From positions 1 to 61,582 of the forward strand of contig CBFFRP010000396.1 of assembly GCA_965644295.1 (NCBI GenBank): a stretch of DNA of 61,582 nucleotides. Reading direction: 5' to 3'. Source of the DNA: Paraphysomonas bandaiensis. Taxonomy: Eukaryota; Chrysophyceae. Positions within the stretch are counted from its first letter, which is position 1, and each line of letters starts with the position of its first letter. The notes beneath the pieces are model-generated. The model was given only the letters and a program-made list of their open reading frames with translations, was not told the DNA's origin and did not search any database. The position numbers were made by a program, and so were the translations under genes. Positions 8,122-20,824 of this stretch are shown here, one piece after another.

Positions 8122-8618
8122 ATACATACATACATACATACATACATACATACATACATACATACATACATACATACATACATACATACATACATACATA
8201 CATACATACATACATACATACATACATACATACATACATACATACATACATACATACATACATACATACATACATACATACATACATACACACATACATA
8301 CATACATACATACATACATACATACATACATACATACATACATACATACATACATACATACATACATACATACATACATACATACATACATACATACATA
8401 CATACATACATACATACATACATACATACATACATACATACATACATACATACATACATACATACATACATACATACATACATACATACATACATACATA
8501 CATACATACATACATACATACATACATACATACATACATACATACATACATACATACATACATACATACATACATACATACATACATACATACATACATA
8601 CATACATACATACATACA
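8122..8618. repeat. CATA tetranucleotide microsatellite, nearly perfect
   Basis: About 500 bp of CATA with a single CACA interruption near 8288. It ends about 80 bp upstream of the mitochondrial carrier start. The near-perfect state suggests recent expansion. Confidence 0.97.
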
Positions 8619-8700
8619 GTGCCTATAGCAGTGACCACATGCACACATCTTGCTCTGTCTTCGTCCAATTCACTCCTGATCGTACATAAATATAACTATA

Positions 8701-9584
8701 ATGGGAGGTGATAACTTCCAAAAGCTGTCCCCTGTAGAGAACACAGTGGTTGGTGTGTGTATCGGTGTTATTGAGGTTACTCTCATGCAGCCCACTCTGT
8801 ACCTTAAGAACGCCGCCCAGCAGAACCTTCCTTTCACCATAGACCCGAGGAAGCTATACAGGGGTCTCGCAGTGTCTATTGGAAACATGTCTGTGTTGAC
8901 AGGGCTTCAGTTTCCTCTTACAGGAATAGTTACTAATGTTATCACTGGAGGACAAAACAGGAAACTGAGTGCCTCAGAACAGATCTCTTCGGGGTTTGCT
9001 GGAGGTGCTTTATCCGGATTTGCGTGTGCTCCCATGGAATTGGTTCTTATTCAACAGCAGAGATTCGGTGGATCTTTGCTATCTACGCCTCATAGAATAG
9101 TAACATCATTTGGACCAATGACTATGTTTCGAGGGCTGTTAACAGCATGTGGTAGAGAGGGAGTATTCACAGCTGGGTATATGGGTGTCGGACCTGTAAT
9201 TTCGAATTATATGGAACATGAACGTAATATGTCTAATATGAACGCAAAGGCTGTTGGTGCCGTTGTTGCTGGAGTGTTGGCGTCAACTCTATCTCACCCT
9301 ATGGTTTGAAAAAAAAAGTGATATGTACTTACTATTTTTCACTGCGTTTTATCCTGCAGGATACAATCAAGTCGTGCATGCAAGGTGATCTTGAGAGGAA
9401 AACATATACTTCCCTCGTCAGTACCACGCGATTGCTACTTGCTGAAGGTGGACCACGTCGCTTTTTCTCTGGTTGGAGCTTTAGGACGGGAAGGATGATA
9501 GCTGGAGTGTTCATTATGAATGAATGCAAAAATAGAATTGCACCACTTTTATTTCCTCATCACTTTGAATCTTGTCTTCTGTAA
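8701..9584 (+). CDS. mitochondrial carrier family (SLC25-like) protein, one intron
   Basis: Exons 8701-9303 and 9360-9584 join across a 56-bp intron (donor GTTTGA, acceptor CAG) to a 275-residue protein, the usual size of inner-mitochondrial-membrane carriers. The three repeats are visible. Repeat 1 has a degenerate signature QPTLYLKN in which the acidic residue of P-x-[D/E]-x-x-[K/R] is Leu. Repeat 2 has APMELVLIQQQ. Repeat 3 has SHPMDTIKSCMQ, recreated by the splice. Six membrane spans are expected from the family. Start and splice restore the repeat 3 motif exactly, which supports the intron. The transported substrate is not evident. The degenerate first motif suggests a divergent subfamily with a weakened matrix-side salt-bridge network. 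Confidence 0.85.
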
Positions 9585-9947
9585 CTCGTTCATGAATTGC
9601 CATTGCGAATAGTGAGTGATAGAAAAGAGTGGTGCTTAGCTCGCTGCTATCTAATATCTAACAAGCACTCTTTTTTATATGGTATATTTTGTATATAAGG
9701 CTAGAAGTTTATTGCTAGAAGAGTAGAGTGTATACAGTGAATAATACATAGATTCTAATTTGGACTTGCTTTGTTGCACACAAAGCTTACCGCTCTACTC
9801 TGCAGTATGCAGAACATACGAACATACTACCAATTTCCAAAGATGAATTGCTCTGACCTCTGACTAGTCAAAAGAATTATGTAGCATCTAGTATCCATCT
9901 CTTTCCTTCACAATTGTTTATCATATGTTTACTAGAGTACATTGTAT
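9585..9947. other. intergenic, no feature seen
   Basis: AT-rich spacer downstream of the carrier, without a supported gene, RNA or repeat. Confidence 0.4.
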
Positions 9948-10244
9948 TTATATCAGTGACATATTTATCAGTGACATAAGTCTTGCTCGCTTCCGCTGCC
10001 TGCTACCATCAAACAAACGTTGCGCTGCGTCGTCATTCGGAGCTAGACTCGCACCGTCATAATCTTCTTCTTCCTCATCGAACAAATATATTTTAGTTTG
10101 ATCCTTTGCCGTCCGAGTTACGGCTTCGTTGCCACATTGAATCTTCACGACTGCCTTTTCGAAAACAGCGTTAAAAATAATAGCAGCACTGTCGCCCAGA
10201 TGACGCTCAACAATCGGGTGCATTATGAAGGGTTCGTCAATCAA
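9948..10244 (-). CDS. hypothetical small acidic/basic protein, possibly a transposon remnant
   Basis: This 98-residue open frame has an N-terminal block with MHPIVERHLGDSA and FEKAVVKIQ, a central acidic run (DEEEEDYDG), and a basic tail (RQRKRAR). I do not recognise it. The mix of a short conserved-looking block, acidic run and basic tail, isolated in AT-rich DNA, resembles a leftover of a transposon-encoded DNA-binding protein, but this is only a guess. No introns or partner exons are apparent. Confidence 0.3.
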   Translation of the reverse strand: MIDEPFIMHPIVERHLGDSAAIIFNAVFEKAVVKIQCGNEAVTRTAKDQTKIYLFDEEEEDYDGASLAPNDDAAQRLFDGSRQRKRARLMSLINMSLI

Positions 10245-12606
10245 TGTGCAAACGCCGTGGAAGTCAAGCTGGTGTTAACTTTACTTCTGTAATTGTACTA
10301 CACTTATTTTTATAATACAGGGCATAATATACATGTATATACTCTGTATATAGGTGGATAGTCCTACAATTAGACTTTTAACACATCGGAACCAAACTCG
10401 AAAGATCGCATATGATTAGATAGAAGCAAGTAGCGGTCAATCACGGAAAATGTGGAGCCCCTTTTCCTGCAGGACAAATCTCTATTGCAGCCTCTTCGTT
10501 ATTATTATCATCATTTATTTACTTTCTCAAAGAACACTCGTGCAATGACTTCTGGTGCCAATTTGTCGCTCCTATCGCTAATTAATTAAATGAATTACTA
10601 TGTGAGATAATCCTATGGATATTATAGTCTTTCACCAATCTTCGATTTTTATCCTAAAAATTGGATTTTTTTACTAAAAATGCCGTTTTTTAACAACTCT
10701 TCAGCATAAAAAGGTGGGTTTTTTAATATCAATTAATTGAAGCTAGCTGGAGTCAATTATAATTGCAATTATGAATCGATGTCCCAATTTCAACAATTGC
10801 AATTTCAATAATTGACAATTAATTGCAATTAATTGACGCTGGTTGTAGACAATTATAATCGTATATTGCAAGCTGCTTTCTCAACTAAGGACTTACTTAA
10901 TAGTGAATGAACTGAATGATCATGGTAATATAATAATAATTTTATAGAAAAGCCCATAATATACTGTCTACGCTGATATCATTTTCTAGAATACGTATAA
11001 TAAAGAATTGATCTTAGTAATAGTAAAACAATGTTGAGATTATTAGAGTGTAAGTAATGAACACGATAGAGTGAGAATTATAAATAACAATTTAAGACAT
11101 AACTATCATGCACGTTATAGTTAGAAGTGTAACTGATAATGACGACGTTATGATGACAATCATTTATCTTCAACAGATAATCTCTCTAATTCAGTCATGA
11201 TATATTTCATTGAACATTATAACTCACAGTTACAATCTTGTATTAAGCTGAATCCTAATACATATATATAAAGACAACCATAATACTATACACTATACAG
11301 GAATGTTGAGAAACGCTCATTTTACACTAGATCACAGAGAGAATTTGTCGTAAGACTAGATAGATTTATTAGTATCGTTTACACGAAGTTGTGATAACCA
11401 ACACTAACTCATTATAATCCCTGCATAATATCCTACATATGCGAACCTCTCGTTACTGAACATATCTTGAACGATCAAACTATTTCAGTTTCTCAATATC
11501 ATCACAGCATTTGTACATCACTATATTTCACTGTATTCTCGTACATTGTCTTGAAGTGACATACTGAATATACTAGAATAAGATCCATATTCTAATAAGG
11601 AACAGGCTACTCTTACCTCTTACGACTGTATATACTAGATACTAGTAATCATAGCAGTGTAAGAGTCAGAACTAATTTGGCATTGCAATTTAACTAACCA
11701 GTGCTGAGCACTTATATCCTACTATTTAAAGCTACTCCTCTCATATGGGTGTTCACCTTCTTGAGAACTCAAAATCCTGAAGTCTATCAACATTCTGGAT
11801 GCTCACTGCGTTAACACCCTATTATTTAGATATTGCACAATCTGAGAGGCTGAAAATAGAGTGTCAGCAAACAGCACAGTATTGATGTTGGTGCATGGTA
11901 GTTTCGGACCAATAATATCATAATATATTGCTTTCTCTCTCCTACGAGATGTACCCCTGCCTAACTAAACTTAACATCTTCATTTTATATAAAGGAAAAA
12001 TGGGTAGGAATAGAAAAAAGTGGGAACATGGGGTTTTAGGATTTGAATACGTCTCATCTCCTCGTACTTTATAACCCATAGCACAAAGATTGAAACGTCA
12101 AAAACATTATTGAAAAAGAAGTATCGGATTAAGTACAATTACTGCGACGCAGCACACTCGCTCTAAGAACAGACAGTGCGCCAAAAACGAAATATACTGC
12201 AGTACGAAGCAACAACGTTGCACTACCACCGATTTTTTGAATTATCAAAACTTTGGTAAAGAGTCAATATTTCAGTACAGGGAACAATACAAGCATGTAA
12301 GTCAGAAGCAACAAAGATAAGGAGTGGTATAGATAGAGATATACGGCGAATACGGAGATAGAAGGAACATAGCAGGCAGAAATACGGGCATATGGGGAAG
12401 TCCATTTCAACATAGATAGGTATTGTCCAGTTGAAAGGATTAGTGTACGTAAGTACTTGGGATGGAGTCGAGTGCCTTGAATCAAATCAACAGATATTGG
12501 TTCCAGGCGAGACAGTGTGAGCTAATAACTACTATAATAAAGCTAACTACTACATAGTATAACTAGAGGTAGAACGATGGAATCAGACCTTGCCAAGCAC
12601 CTTACT
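10245..12606. other. long AT-rich intergenic region with repeats, no gene
   Basis: It holds a 37-bp direct repeat around AATTAATTGA-GCT-GG (about 10732-10768 and 10826-10862) in a zone of AATTGCAATT palindromes. It also holds one copy of a dispersed repeat (about 11304-11605) whose inverted partner is at 32320-32620. The short frames at 12223-12485 have no recognisable content. Confidence 0.5.
11304..11605 (+). repeat. dispersed repeat, copy 1 (inverted partner at 32320-32620)
   Basis: About 300 bp from TGTTGAGAAACGCTCATT to ATAAGATCCATATTCTAAT match the reverse complement of 32320-32620, with scattered substitutions and small gaps. One edge begins TGTTG, common for LTRs of copia elements, but no matching CA end or target duplication is visible. 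It is an old interspersed repeat, perhaps a solo LTR. Confidence 0.65.
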
Positions 12607-14461
12607 TTAGGAGCCACCGAAGTTAAAAACTCCACCAGGAGGACCTCCACCCCCCTGAGGACCAGTACCGAATCCGAATTGTGATGTACCGCCAACACCT
12701 CCCTGAACAACTTGTGGGGCCACAGCACCCTCATCCTCTTCTTCACCCCCGAAGTATGTCTCAATAATCTTCACCGCTCGTTGGTAGATGTTGTGATTTT
12801 CGTGGTTCTGAAGTTCCTCGATACGAGTGAGGCCGTCATTGTCAGCCACCATCTCAGCCATAGGATTGTTTTGGTGGTTGCCATTTGCGGCCTGTAATCC
12901 TACCTTCAATATATTCTCGATTCCTTCGAGAGCCACGGTTACGATTTTCGTATCCTTCACATCCAACAGGTTGCAGAGCGGTCCCATTGCACCCTGTTGT
13001 ACAATGTAAACAATTTGCTGAGGAGAGCCACCTGATGTCGCGTTGCTAACTGCCCAAGCCGCTTCTTTTTGAATGTCAAACTCTGCGTGTTGAAGCATCT
13101 CGATAAGCTTGGGGAATATTCCGGCATTCACTACAGCCTGAATCTGGTCAGAAGTACCAGCGGTGATGTTGGATATTGTCCAACAAGCCTCCTTGCGGAT
13201 GTTTTTCTTCGGATGGTCGAGGAGCCAAAGAAGGGCAGGCAAAGCACTTAGATTGATAATTAGCTGCGTCTGCGTGTCATCACCGGTTACTATATTTCCC
13301 ACTGTGCGCAAGGCGGGGGTCTGTACAGATGGAGTGTTGTTGCCCAGTAGCTCCACCAGTCTAGGAGCCACGCCAGCGCTAATTACTGCGTCAATTCTGT
13401 CATTGGGACCGTCAGACATGTAACTGAGGGCCCAGCACGCGTCAGTCACAGTCTCCATGTCATTAGAAAAAAGCAAGCGTGCGAGGAGCGGAAGCGCAGG
13501 GCGGACCAAATCGAACTTGGGTGGGGGTTTCCCGCGGCAAAGATTAGACAGTGTCCATGTAGCATTGCGGATCGTGGACAGCCGAGAATTCTCATTGAAG
13601 CTTGCACTAACCTCTAGAAGAGCATTGAGAGCATTCATACTCAATACTAGATCGCGGCACTGAACAGAGTCTCCAGCCACATTACCGAGAGCCCAAGCAG
13701 CTTGCTCCCGCACATCCTCGTTGGGGGACATAAGCAGCTGCACAAAAATTCCAACAGCACCAGCCTCAATTACCACACGGGTGTGTTCGGAGGTCCCAGA
13801 AGCAATGTTTGTGAGAGCCCAGGCCGCCTCAAATTGAAGTCCAGGGTTATCATTGCATTGAAGAAACTCAACAAATCGGGGAACAACTCCAGCTTCAATA
13901 ACTTGTTGGATAGGGGGATGGCGTTCTGAAATACGATTCTATTAGTCCAGGACATCTAAGCAATATGACCAAACAAACCTATGGAGAGTAACCTCCTAAA
14001 CTGCTGGGTGGCCTTCAGCTGCTGATTGGGGTCATTACTGAAGACACTCTTTCTATGCTCCGCAATCAAAGCAGGAGAAACTTGTTGGGTAGTAGACGGG
14101 ATGCCAGCATTCGGAGAGGGGTCAGAAGTTTCCAAAGCCTACAATAAAACAGTAAGAATACTGAATCATTTCTCTGTACACAGGCGCGTATAGAGCTCAC
14201 CGTTCTTCTGCGCTGATTGAGCCGCTCCTCTTTTTTGTTCTTACGGATCTGAATGGTAGTTTCTGTCCGTCTATACACACACATCACACTCACAGTCATC
14301 ACACACATACAGTGATACATCACCTGCGTCTAGCCTCATCCTGATCGACGCCCTTCTTCATGTTTTTCTTACGGCCTGATTGCTGTGAGAAGAGAATGTT
14401 AAGCGACCGCATACACTCATATCATATACCGTACCTCGTATGACTCATTGCCACCTTCCAT
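12607..14461 (-). CDS. importin subunit alpha (karyopherin alpha)
   Basis: Five exons (14461-14435, 14382-14324, 14270-14201, 14138-13979, 13925-12607) join to exactly 544 codons plus stop. Introns are 52, 53, 62 and 53 bp. The N-terminal importin-beta-binding domain contains KKNMKKGVD and [14 protein letters not shown]. About ten armadillo repeats follow with the classic Trp and Asn ladder ([54 protein letters not shown]) that binds nuclear localisation signals. The tail is acidic then Gly/Phe-rich, ending in FNFGGS. The protein carries cargo with classical signals through nuclear pores with importin beta. It is head-to-head with the TrhO-like gene. The repeats upstream of the Met at 13776 show that the large exon extends beyond that codon. 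Confidence 0.95.
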
Positions 14462-14891
14462 GGCTGAATAAATTCAAGATTAGTAGTGTTTTAATTGACT
14501 AGTGCCCCCTTGTTCTTGATCTTCTATATATGGACCACTCTTCTATCAGTCCTCATGTACGATACTTGTATATACAGCCCCCACCACACCATACCACATC
14601 TCCACACTACAGTTCTACAGCCCCGCACTTCTCCTCCCTGTTCCACACATGTCGACTACACTATCTTGAACAGTCAGAATCATAATTCAGTTTCCTTCAA
14701 TCCCAATAGTCTTCAGTCATCATAACTAACAACACTCTCATTGGCTATCTACTGTATATACCGTATATAGGCGTGTATTTCTACTAGGATATTAGAGTAC
14801 ACTGCAACTGTAGTCTACATAACTGTATCCTGTCGTATATAGAGCGTATTCCTGTAAAGTATGAAATGGTATGTAGGATTAACTGTATGGT

Positions 14892-16315
14892 TTGGTCAGT
14901 TCAGCCCATGGCACATATAGAGAGAGCGCGAGCTGTAAGCTCACAGTAACATCAGATCTCTGGTCATTGTGCCGCACAATGAACTGTGGCTGGAGCCCCA
15001 ACACCCCCTATGTGGTTGTTCTCTTCTATAAATATTGTGATATCGAGTCTCCTGATGACTGGCGGTTGTATTTCAATCAGCTAGTGCATAAGTACAGTCT
15101 ATTGGGACGAATCCTCCTTGCTAAAGAAGGTATCAATGGAACACTGGCAGGGTCGAAGAACGGTATTAAGGGATTTGTAGAAGAAGTTTCTGGGAATATT
15201 CTGTTCAGTAAAGTGGACTGGAAGTACTCAGAGGGACACGGAGACAGACTGCCTTTTCGTGACGTTCATTTGAAGGTAGTGAATCAGATAATATCTGTGG
15301 GGAGTGTGGATTCAGTTATACAGAGTCATATATTTTACGATGAGAATAGTTTCGGCGGACTCGGAGGTGTGGGTCACCATTTGTCTGCAGATGAGTTTCA
15401 TGATGCACTGTCTGACAAGAGTGGTATAGTGCTCGATATTAGAAATGATTTTGAGTACAACATTGGTCACTTTGAAGGTGCTCGCAGTGTTAATACTGAT
15501 ACATATGCAAACACATGGGACAGTTTAGATAAGTTAATAGATGGCGATGGCGGTGAAGAAGAAGTGAAAGACCGCAAAATATTTATGTACTGTACTGGTG
15601 GAATTCGGTGTGGTACGTGAAATCATAATTCTAGCCAACAATGTGTCCGTCTAATTCTTGTACTAGAAAAAGCATCTGCATACCTTCTAGCTAAGGGGTG
15701 TAAGAATGTGTATCAGGTGTGTGCATGATCGAACATACTTGGCGAATGTGATGTTTGTATCAGCTTCAAGGTGGGATTCACAGATACCTTGAGCAATTCC
15801 CTGATGGTGGAAAGTTCGTTGGTAAAAACTATGTGTTCGATGCACGTTACAGCATCCCAGCCAAAACCTCAGGAGAATACCTAGATGGTGGTATGGAAGA
15901 AATTGTAGGCCGATGTTTCTACTGCAATTCTCCACACGATAGCTATAGACCGGACACTACATGCACAGTGTGTAATGCTCAGCTACTGGTGTGTCCAGAG
16001 TGTATCGCGACCAATCCTGTGTGTGGAGAGTATCACTGCCGTACTCACTGGTGAGTGCATCTTCGCCATATTTGTACTGGAACTCATATTACTATCACCA
16101 GGCATTTGAGATCGATGTACTTCACTTCTCTGGAACCGTTTAGTGCGAGAGATCTGAAGCAACAGGCTCAGGACTTAAACCTTTTGCTTAACTCTTTGGA
16201 AGGAAAGAACCAAAAAAATCGCAGGAGAACACTACGCAAGCAGATACAACGTGTAGAAAATAGATTAGAAGAGCTAGAAGTCTTGATGTCTGATAATGAG
16301 TCCGAATCGGTGTAA
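14892..16315 (+). CDS. TrhO/TSTD2-like rhodanese-domain tRNA uridine hydroxylase
   Basis: Exons are 14892 (or 14979)-15612, 15667-15716, 15764-16050 and 16102-16315, with introns of 54, 47 and 51 bp. Starting at the Met at 14979 gives 394 residues; the Met at 14892 adds 29. The protein has the UPF0176 N-terminal acylphosphatase-like region (VVVLFYKYCDI, LLAKEGINGTLAG) and a rhodanese domain with active-site loop CTGGIRCEK, whose last residues are made by the splice. It also has a Cys-rich C-terminal zinc module (CFYCN, CTVCNAQL, CPEC) and a basic coiled tail ending in acidic residues. Bacterial TrhO makes 5-hydroxyuridine at tRNA position 34 using the loop Cys. Human TSTD2 is the related eukaryotic protein. 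The exact start is uncertain. Confidence 0.85.
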
Positions 16316-16820
16316 TCTAACCTCATGACAGTTGACAGTTGCTTTTACCTACAAATGAGTTTCCTTCTGATAGCTACTCGTTGCTCTCAATCGAGTTGTT
16401 AGGTGTGTCATATACATGACATCGAACATCAGAAATATTGCTAATTCCTAATTCACTATGTGTACGAATAGATAATGCGAAAAATTGACATTCTTAACCT
16501 TTGAATGAAAGTTAATAAACCCAATAAACACAACACTCAATTAATTAAAAGTAGTGGTAAACATTTCTCATCCTTCACTTGCAGCTTGCCATGAACAGTT
16601 ACGAATTTATATATGGTCGTCACATTACACTTTGTATACTCTATTCCATAGCACTTCATTGAACCACTGATTTGTAACAACGGATACAAACAGAAAACCA
16701 ACACTACATCATTTGGTCGTTTAATTTTAAGCGGAGAACGACTTATCAGTCACTAAGAAACTAATTTGTTATATACTGAGTAGTTAAACCGGAAGCACTA
16801 CATAAATAAAATTGCTGATT
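16316..16820. other. tail-to-tail spacer, no feature seen
   Basis: AT-rich spacer between the convergent TrhO-like and ALG12 genes. I see no RNA gene or clear repeat; both 3' untranslated regions must lie here. Confidence 0.5.
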
Positions 16821-18944
16821 TCATGACGAGGTAAGGAGTTTATTCCTGAGAATATATATGGAAGGCTTAAGACGAAACTTAACTGGTCCCAGGAGCCTTT
16901 GAATTTCATCAGTGTTGTCCTCACTGAGCCAACTACCGCTTCTGTCAATAAAATAGCCATCAAAAGATTTCACTATGTGCCAGACCTCGAAGTTATTCAG
17001 GTGGGCATCCCTGAAACCGAAGGAAGAAGTAATATGTCAACTTGACACAGTAGCAGCAGGCAAAATAACGTACTCTGGATATTCTCCAACAAGCCAATCA
17101 AAGGAGTCATAATCTAGGTTTTCGTTCTCGTCTTTGGAATAACGAATCGTTGGTGTGGAACACAAAACAGAATCATCAAGACACAATGGGTTTAGTTGTA
17201 GAAACCTTCATACAACTATCACTTAAAAGTTGGCCCAAAGTGGTATTAAATCACCTTGTTACTCCTGTCATGGCTGCAGTCGCGTGAATATGAACACTTA
17301 TATTGCAATCCCGCAATGGCATAACCTGTTTTCCGTACTTATATATGCACACGCCGTTAGCAGTCGTCTCATACGATGACAAAACATGCTTGTTAAGTAT
17401 AGAAAGAGCTTCTCCTCCAGGGTAATTGTGCTGTGCAGCGACTGCATATCGAATGAAATATCATACAAGCGATTCACATTACTCTGTATACCTGAAAATG
17501 TCCATGTAAGAAGCAACATACCGACAACGAACACAACAAACCCAACCCTAGTACCCAAATAAGGTATGAGAAATACACTGACTAGTTTCAAATCTTACCA
17601 AACTATAGTACGCATTATCCTATATACTGCAGGGAGAACAGTCTTAGTTCTATAGTCCGGCAATGTGTTGTGCAGACCAACAGCGGCAGCAATAGTCAGC
17701 ACAGGAAATACCACAAATATGAATCGCAGTTCCTGAATAAAGCACTTGTTACAGTCCGTAGTGCAAGATATTTGAGATGTGAGTGACCTTGTGTGGCAGG
17801 AAACTATAAAGCGTAGTGAAGGCAAAAACAGGAGTGATATGGTACCAAAGTGTCCGCATAGAGATGGCAGAAGAATGTGTGGTGACAGGGCTGAGGTAAC
17901 TGGAAAGTTTGAATCCACTCAAGCCGACAGCCACTAGAGGGAGACTCAAATGTAATGCCTAAAATACATTTGCTAAGGGTAAATTGTACACAACGCAGGT
18001 AGTACCCTGGGGATAGCAGAAGTGAAGTACCAATGCCAGGGGTAGACACCCCACTCAGAGGATCGGTTGGATACTGTGTTGAAGAATAGAACAATACCTT
18101 CCGGCCAAAGCAACCTAATTATATATTTAATAACGTCATAAAAACGGGGATGGCGAGGTATACAGAGCAGAAAAAACTACCTGTTCCAGAAGTAGGAGTC
18201 CACAATTACCGTGAGCACGAGGGCACAAAAACATGTGCCAACGCCCATTGCTAGGGTCGAAAAGAATGGTACCTGTAAGATAGATTGTTAATAATATAAA
18301 TTTAACATGCGTATGTATATAACCTCTTGTGCAACTAGCATCTGCAATGCAAGTGGACACAACAGCACCAACAGATCGCATCGAAACACCACCATAGCTG
18401 CACCCACTACACAGAGCGCCGCTCGAGGCTGTTTTTGTATCCATAATGCATATGCTTCTATGACCGCTGCGAGAGCAAATGTATTCGGCAGAGTCCGTGT
18501 CGCATAGAAGGGGATGTGAAACTGAAGACTCAGCAGAAGAGAGAACAATAAAGCAACGCGCTGTCCGTAGCTGCTGCTCACGGCATCTCTCAAGTGACAG
18601 AGAGGGACCCATACGATAACTCCGACCACAGCACGGCACATATATTGATATATAAATACATCACCAGAGGCGCTGCTAATATACGCATAACACACGACAC
18701 TCACAGGACACAGCACCGCTGAGACCACAAGAGCACCGAGGAAGGTACGAGGAACAACTCCGGGAAATGAAAAGTGATCGTAGTTTATGAGCGTGCTCCC
18801 GTATAGTATGACATCATGCATCGCCTGTATATTAAAGCTCTCCTCTACTTTAGTATACGGGCACATAACCATATGGGCCATAAAGGATACGAGCAATACA
18901 TAGTCTACAATCCACCGGGACATGCCGGCCGGACCAGGCTTCAC
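16821..18944 (-). CDS. ALG12: ALG12 dolichyl-P-Man alpha-1,6-mannosyltransferase (GT22)
   Basis: A multi-exon gene with about nine short introns. The first exon (18944 down to about 18320) contains [19 protein letters not shown] and [11 protein letters not shown], the lumenal hallmark of the GT22 family, followed by hydrophobic membrane spans. Later exons read [47 protein letters not shown] and [10 protein letters not shown], all in the expected order. Near the C-terminus NYPGGEAL appears, typical of ALG12. The enzyme adds an alpha-1,6 mannose to the lipid-linked oligosaccharide in the ER membrane for N-glycosylation. The stop is at 16821-16823. Splice sites are inferred by eye, so individual boundaries may be off, but the family is clear. 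Confidence 0.85.
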
Positions 18945-20731
18945 GTTGATAGTCTTGGATTATATGTATGACACCGGTGCAGCCGTATGTCCGAAGAGTA
19001 TGATACTGCAGGCGTGACTCTTATGTACTGTCACTGCACACGAAGTCAAGAGAAGTGAAAGCAAGTGAAGTGAGAAGGAGGAATATATGCAGTGTCTGTA
19101 TATACATGTATGTACCCTATTCAGCAGTGTAGGAATACTGCAGTATAACGGTGTATTTTACACATATATACAGCACAAGTACTATGTACTGGTGTACTGT
19201 ACATCTGTACATCTATACATGTACAGTACTACAATCGTATACAGAGTACATCTTCCATTATACAGCCCTGCCTCCACTGTACATACATAGCTGAGGCTGG
19301 TGTGGCTCCTCTATATTCCGTGCACTGATCCTCATATCCTCAAGCAGGAATGGTTAATGTAACTCTTTTGCTACTCCGAGTAGTGTTGCTTCTGAATATT
19401 CTGGCCTGGATCTAGGATTGATATGATTGGCTGTAGTCTTCTATAGTAATATACCTGTATATGTATGTGTATATGCTGTATGTATATGTATATGTATGTG
19501 TGTAGGAGCAGAGCGGAGAGGGTATCTCTGTATATACATCATCGACATCGACGGAGTGGCATATGACTGTGAATAACTAAGAATATAATAGTAATGGTAG
19601 TATGTATGTATGTATGTATGTATGTCTTTAACTGAAGTGTCGAAACGCAGTCGACTGCTACAAGAAACGCCATGCTGTAAACAATCATTGTAATCAGTTA
19701 TATACAGTTTCATCTTAAGGAGTATCAGCGTGTATGGCGAATTCAACAGCTAGCAACACACAGAGACTGTAGTGACCAACAATACAATGTATAATTTTAT
19801 ATTATGGTCTCTCAATTGCATACGCCGATTTTTATACATATTATACGTTTGAAACAGGCCAATTATAGTGGATATATGGATATGTATACTAAGATCTAGG
19901 ACATATTAAGGTAATGACAAGATGAGCATGCTACAAATAATATATTTCTTGACTTGGAAGTTGCTTGTAGTTAGTCAGTAGTTGTAGAAAAATAAATTTC
20001 TGTTGGCTCACTTTTTGGACTTGACGAACCAGGGTTTAATGATATGGTATCTCATACTCTCCTAACCTCACAATATATTATTTCTAGAAATGCATATAGT
20101 TTAATTCAAATAGTTTTTTTTCGACCTAAATTGGGCTCAACTAAATGATCATATTATTAGCATATATCTTCTATCTTAAACATGATATTGGCAGTCATTC
20201 CCATGTGATTTCATTACATTAAACAATTCTAGGGAAACCACCACGCTGCAAGTTATATTCCATCCTTCGTCTGATGCGGAAGATCATCATAAGAGGCTTT
20301 AATGGTAATGCTATTGTAATTGCCGGGAACTGGACTACCATTAATGGAGTGTACAGGTATTAGAGTACTTGATATATGATATATGCTATATATTGAACTT
20401 AGTGAAATCAAGCAAGCAATGTTAAACGAAGTTCATGCAACTCTACAGCTACTTTATCAGCGGCACACTTAATGCTATAATAGTTAGAACATAGATTTCT
20501 GTGCCCTGATCAACACAATAACTACGTACTCTGCTGAAAAACTCTAAAAAAGCATTAAAAGTATACGTATTTCACCTAGAAAACATTCATAAAATACTCT
20601 TTTTTCTTAAAGTTGAAAGAAGCTGTTGTATACAACTAAACAAAATAGTTATACTCCGTAATTTTACCATATACTAATCAACGAGCACCTTCCTTTGTTT
20701 GGGCTTGATGTTTTGTTTTCTGACACTGAGC

Positions 20732-20790
20732 GAGCAAACTGGCATTCCTTGATGAAAGATCTAAAGACGTTTAAGAATGCCAGTTTGCTC
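20732..20790. repeat. hairpin with 16-18 bp arms
   Basis: GAGCAAACTGGCATTC at 20732-20747 is the exact reverse complement of GAATGCCAGTTTGCTC at 20775-20790. The loop is about 27 nt and includes further TT/AA pairing with one bulge. It could be a small foldback element or a structured transcript; nothing else in the neighbourhood explains it. Confidence 0.6.
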
Positions 20791-20824
20791 TCATCCGATA
20801 GCAATCAATACAAAAGTGCAGGAA

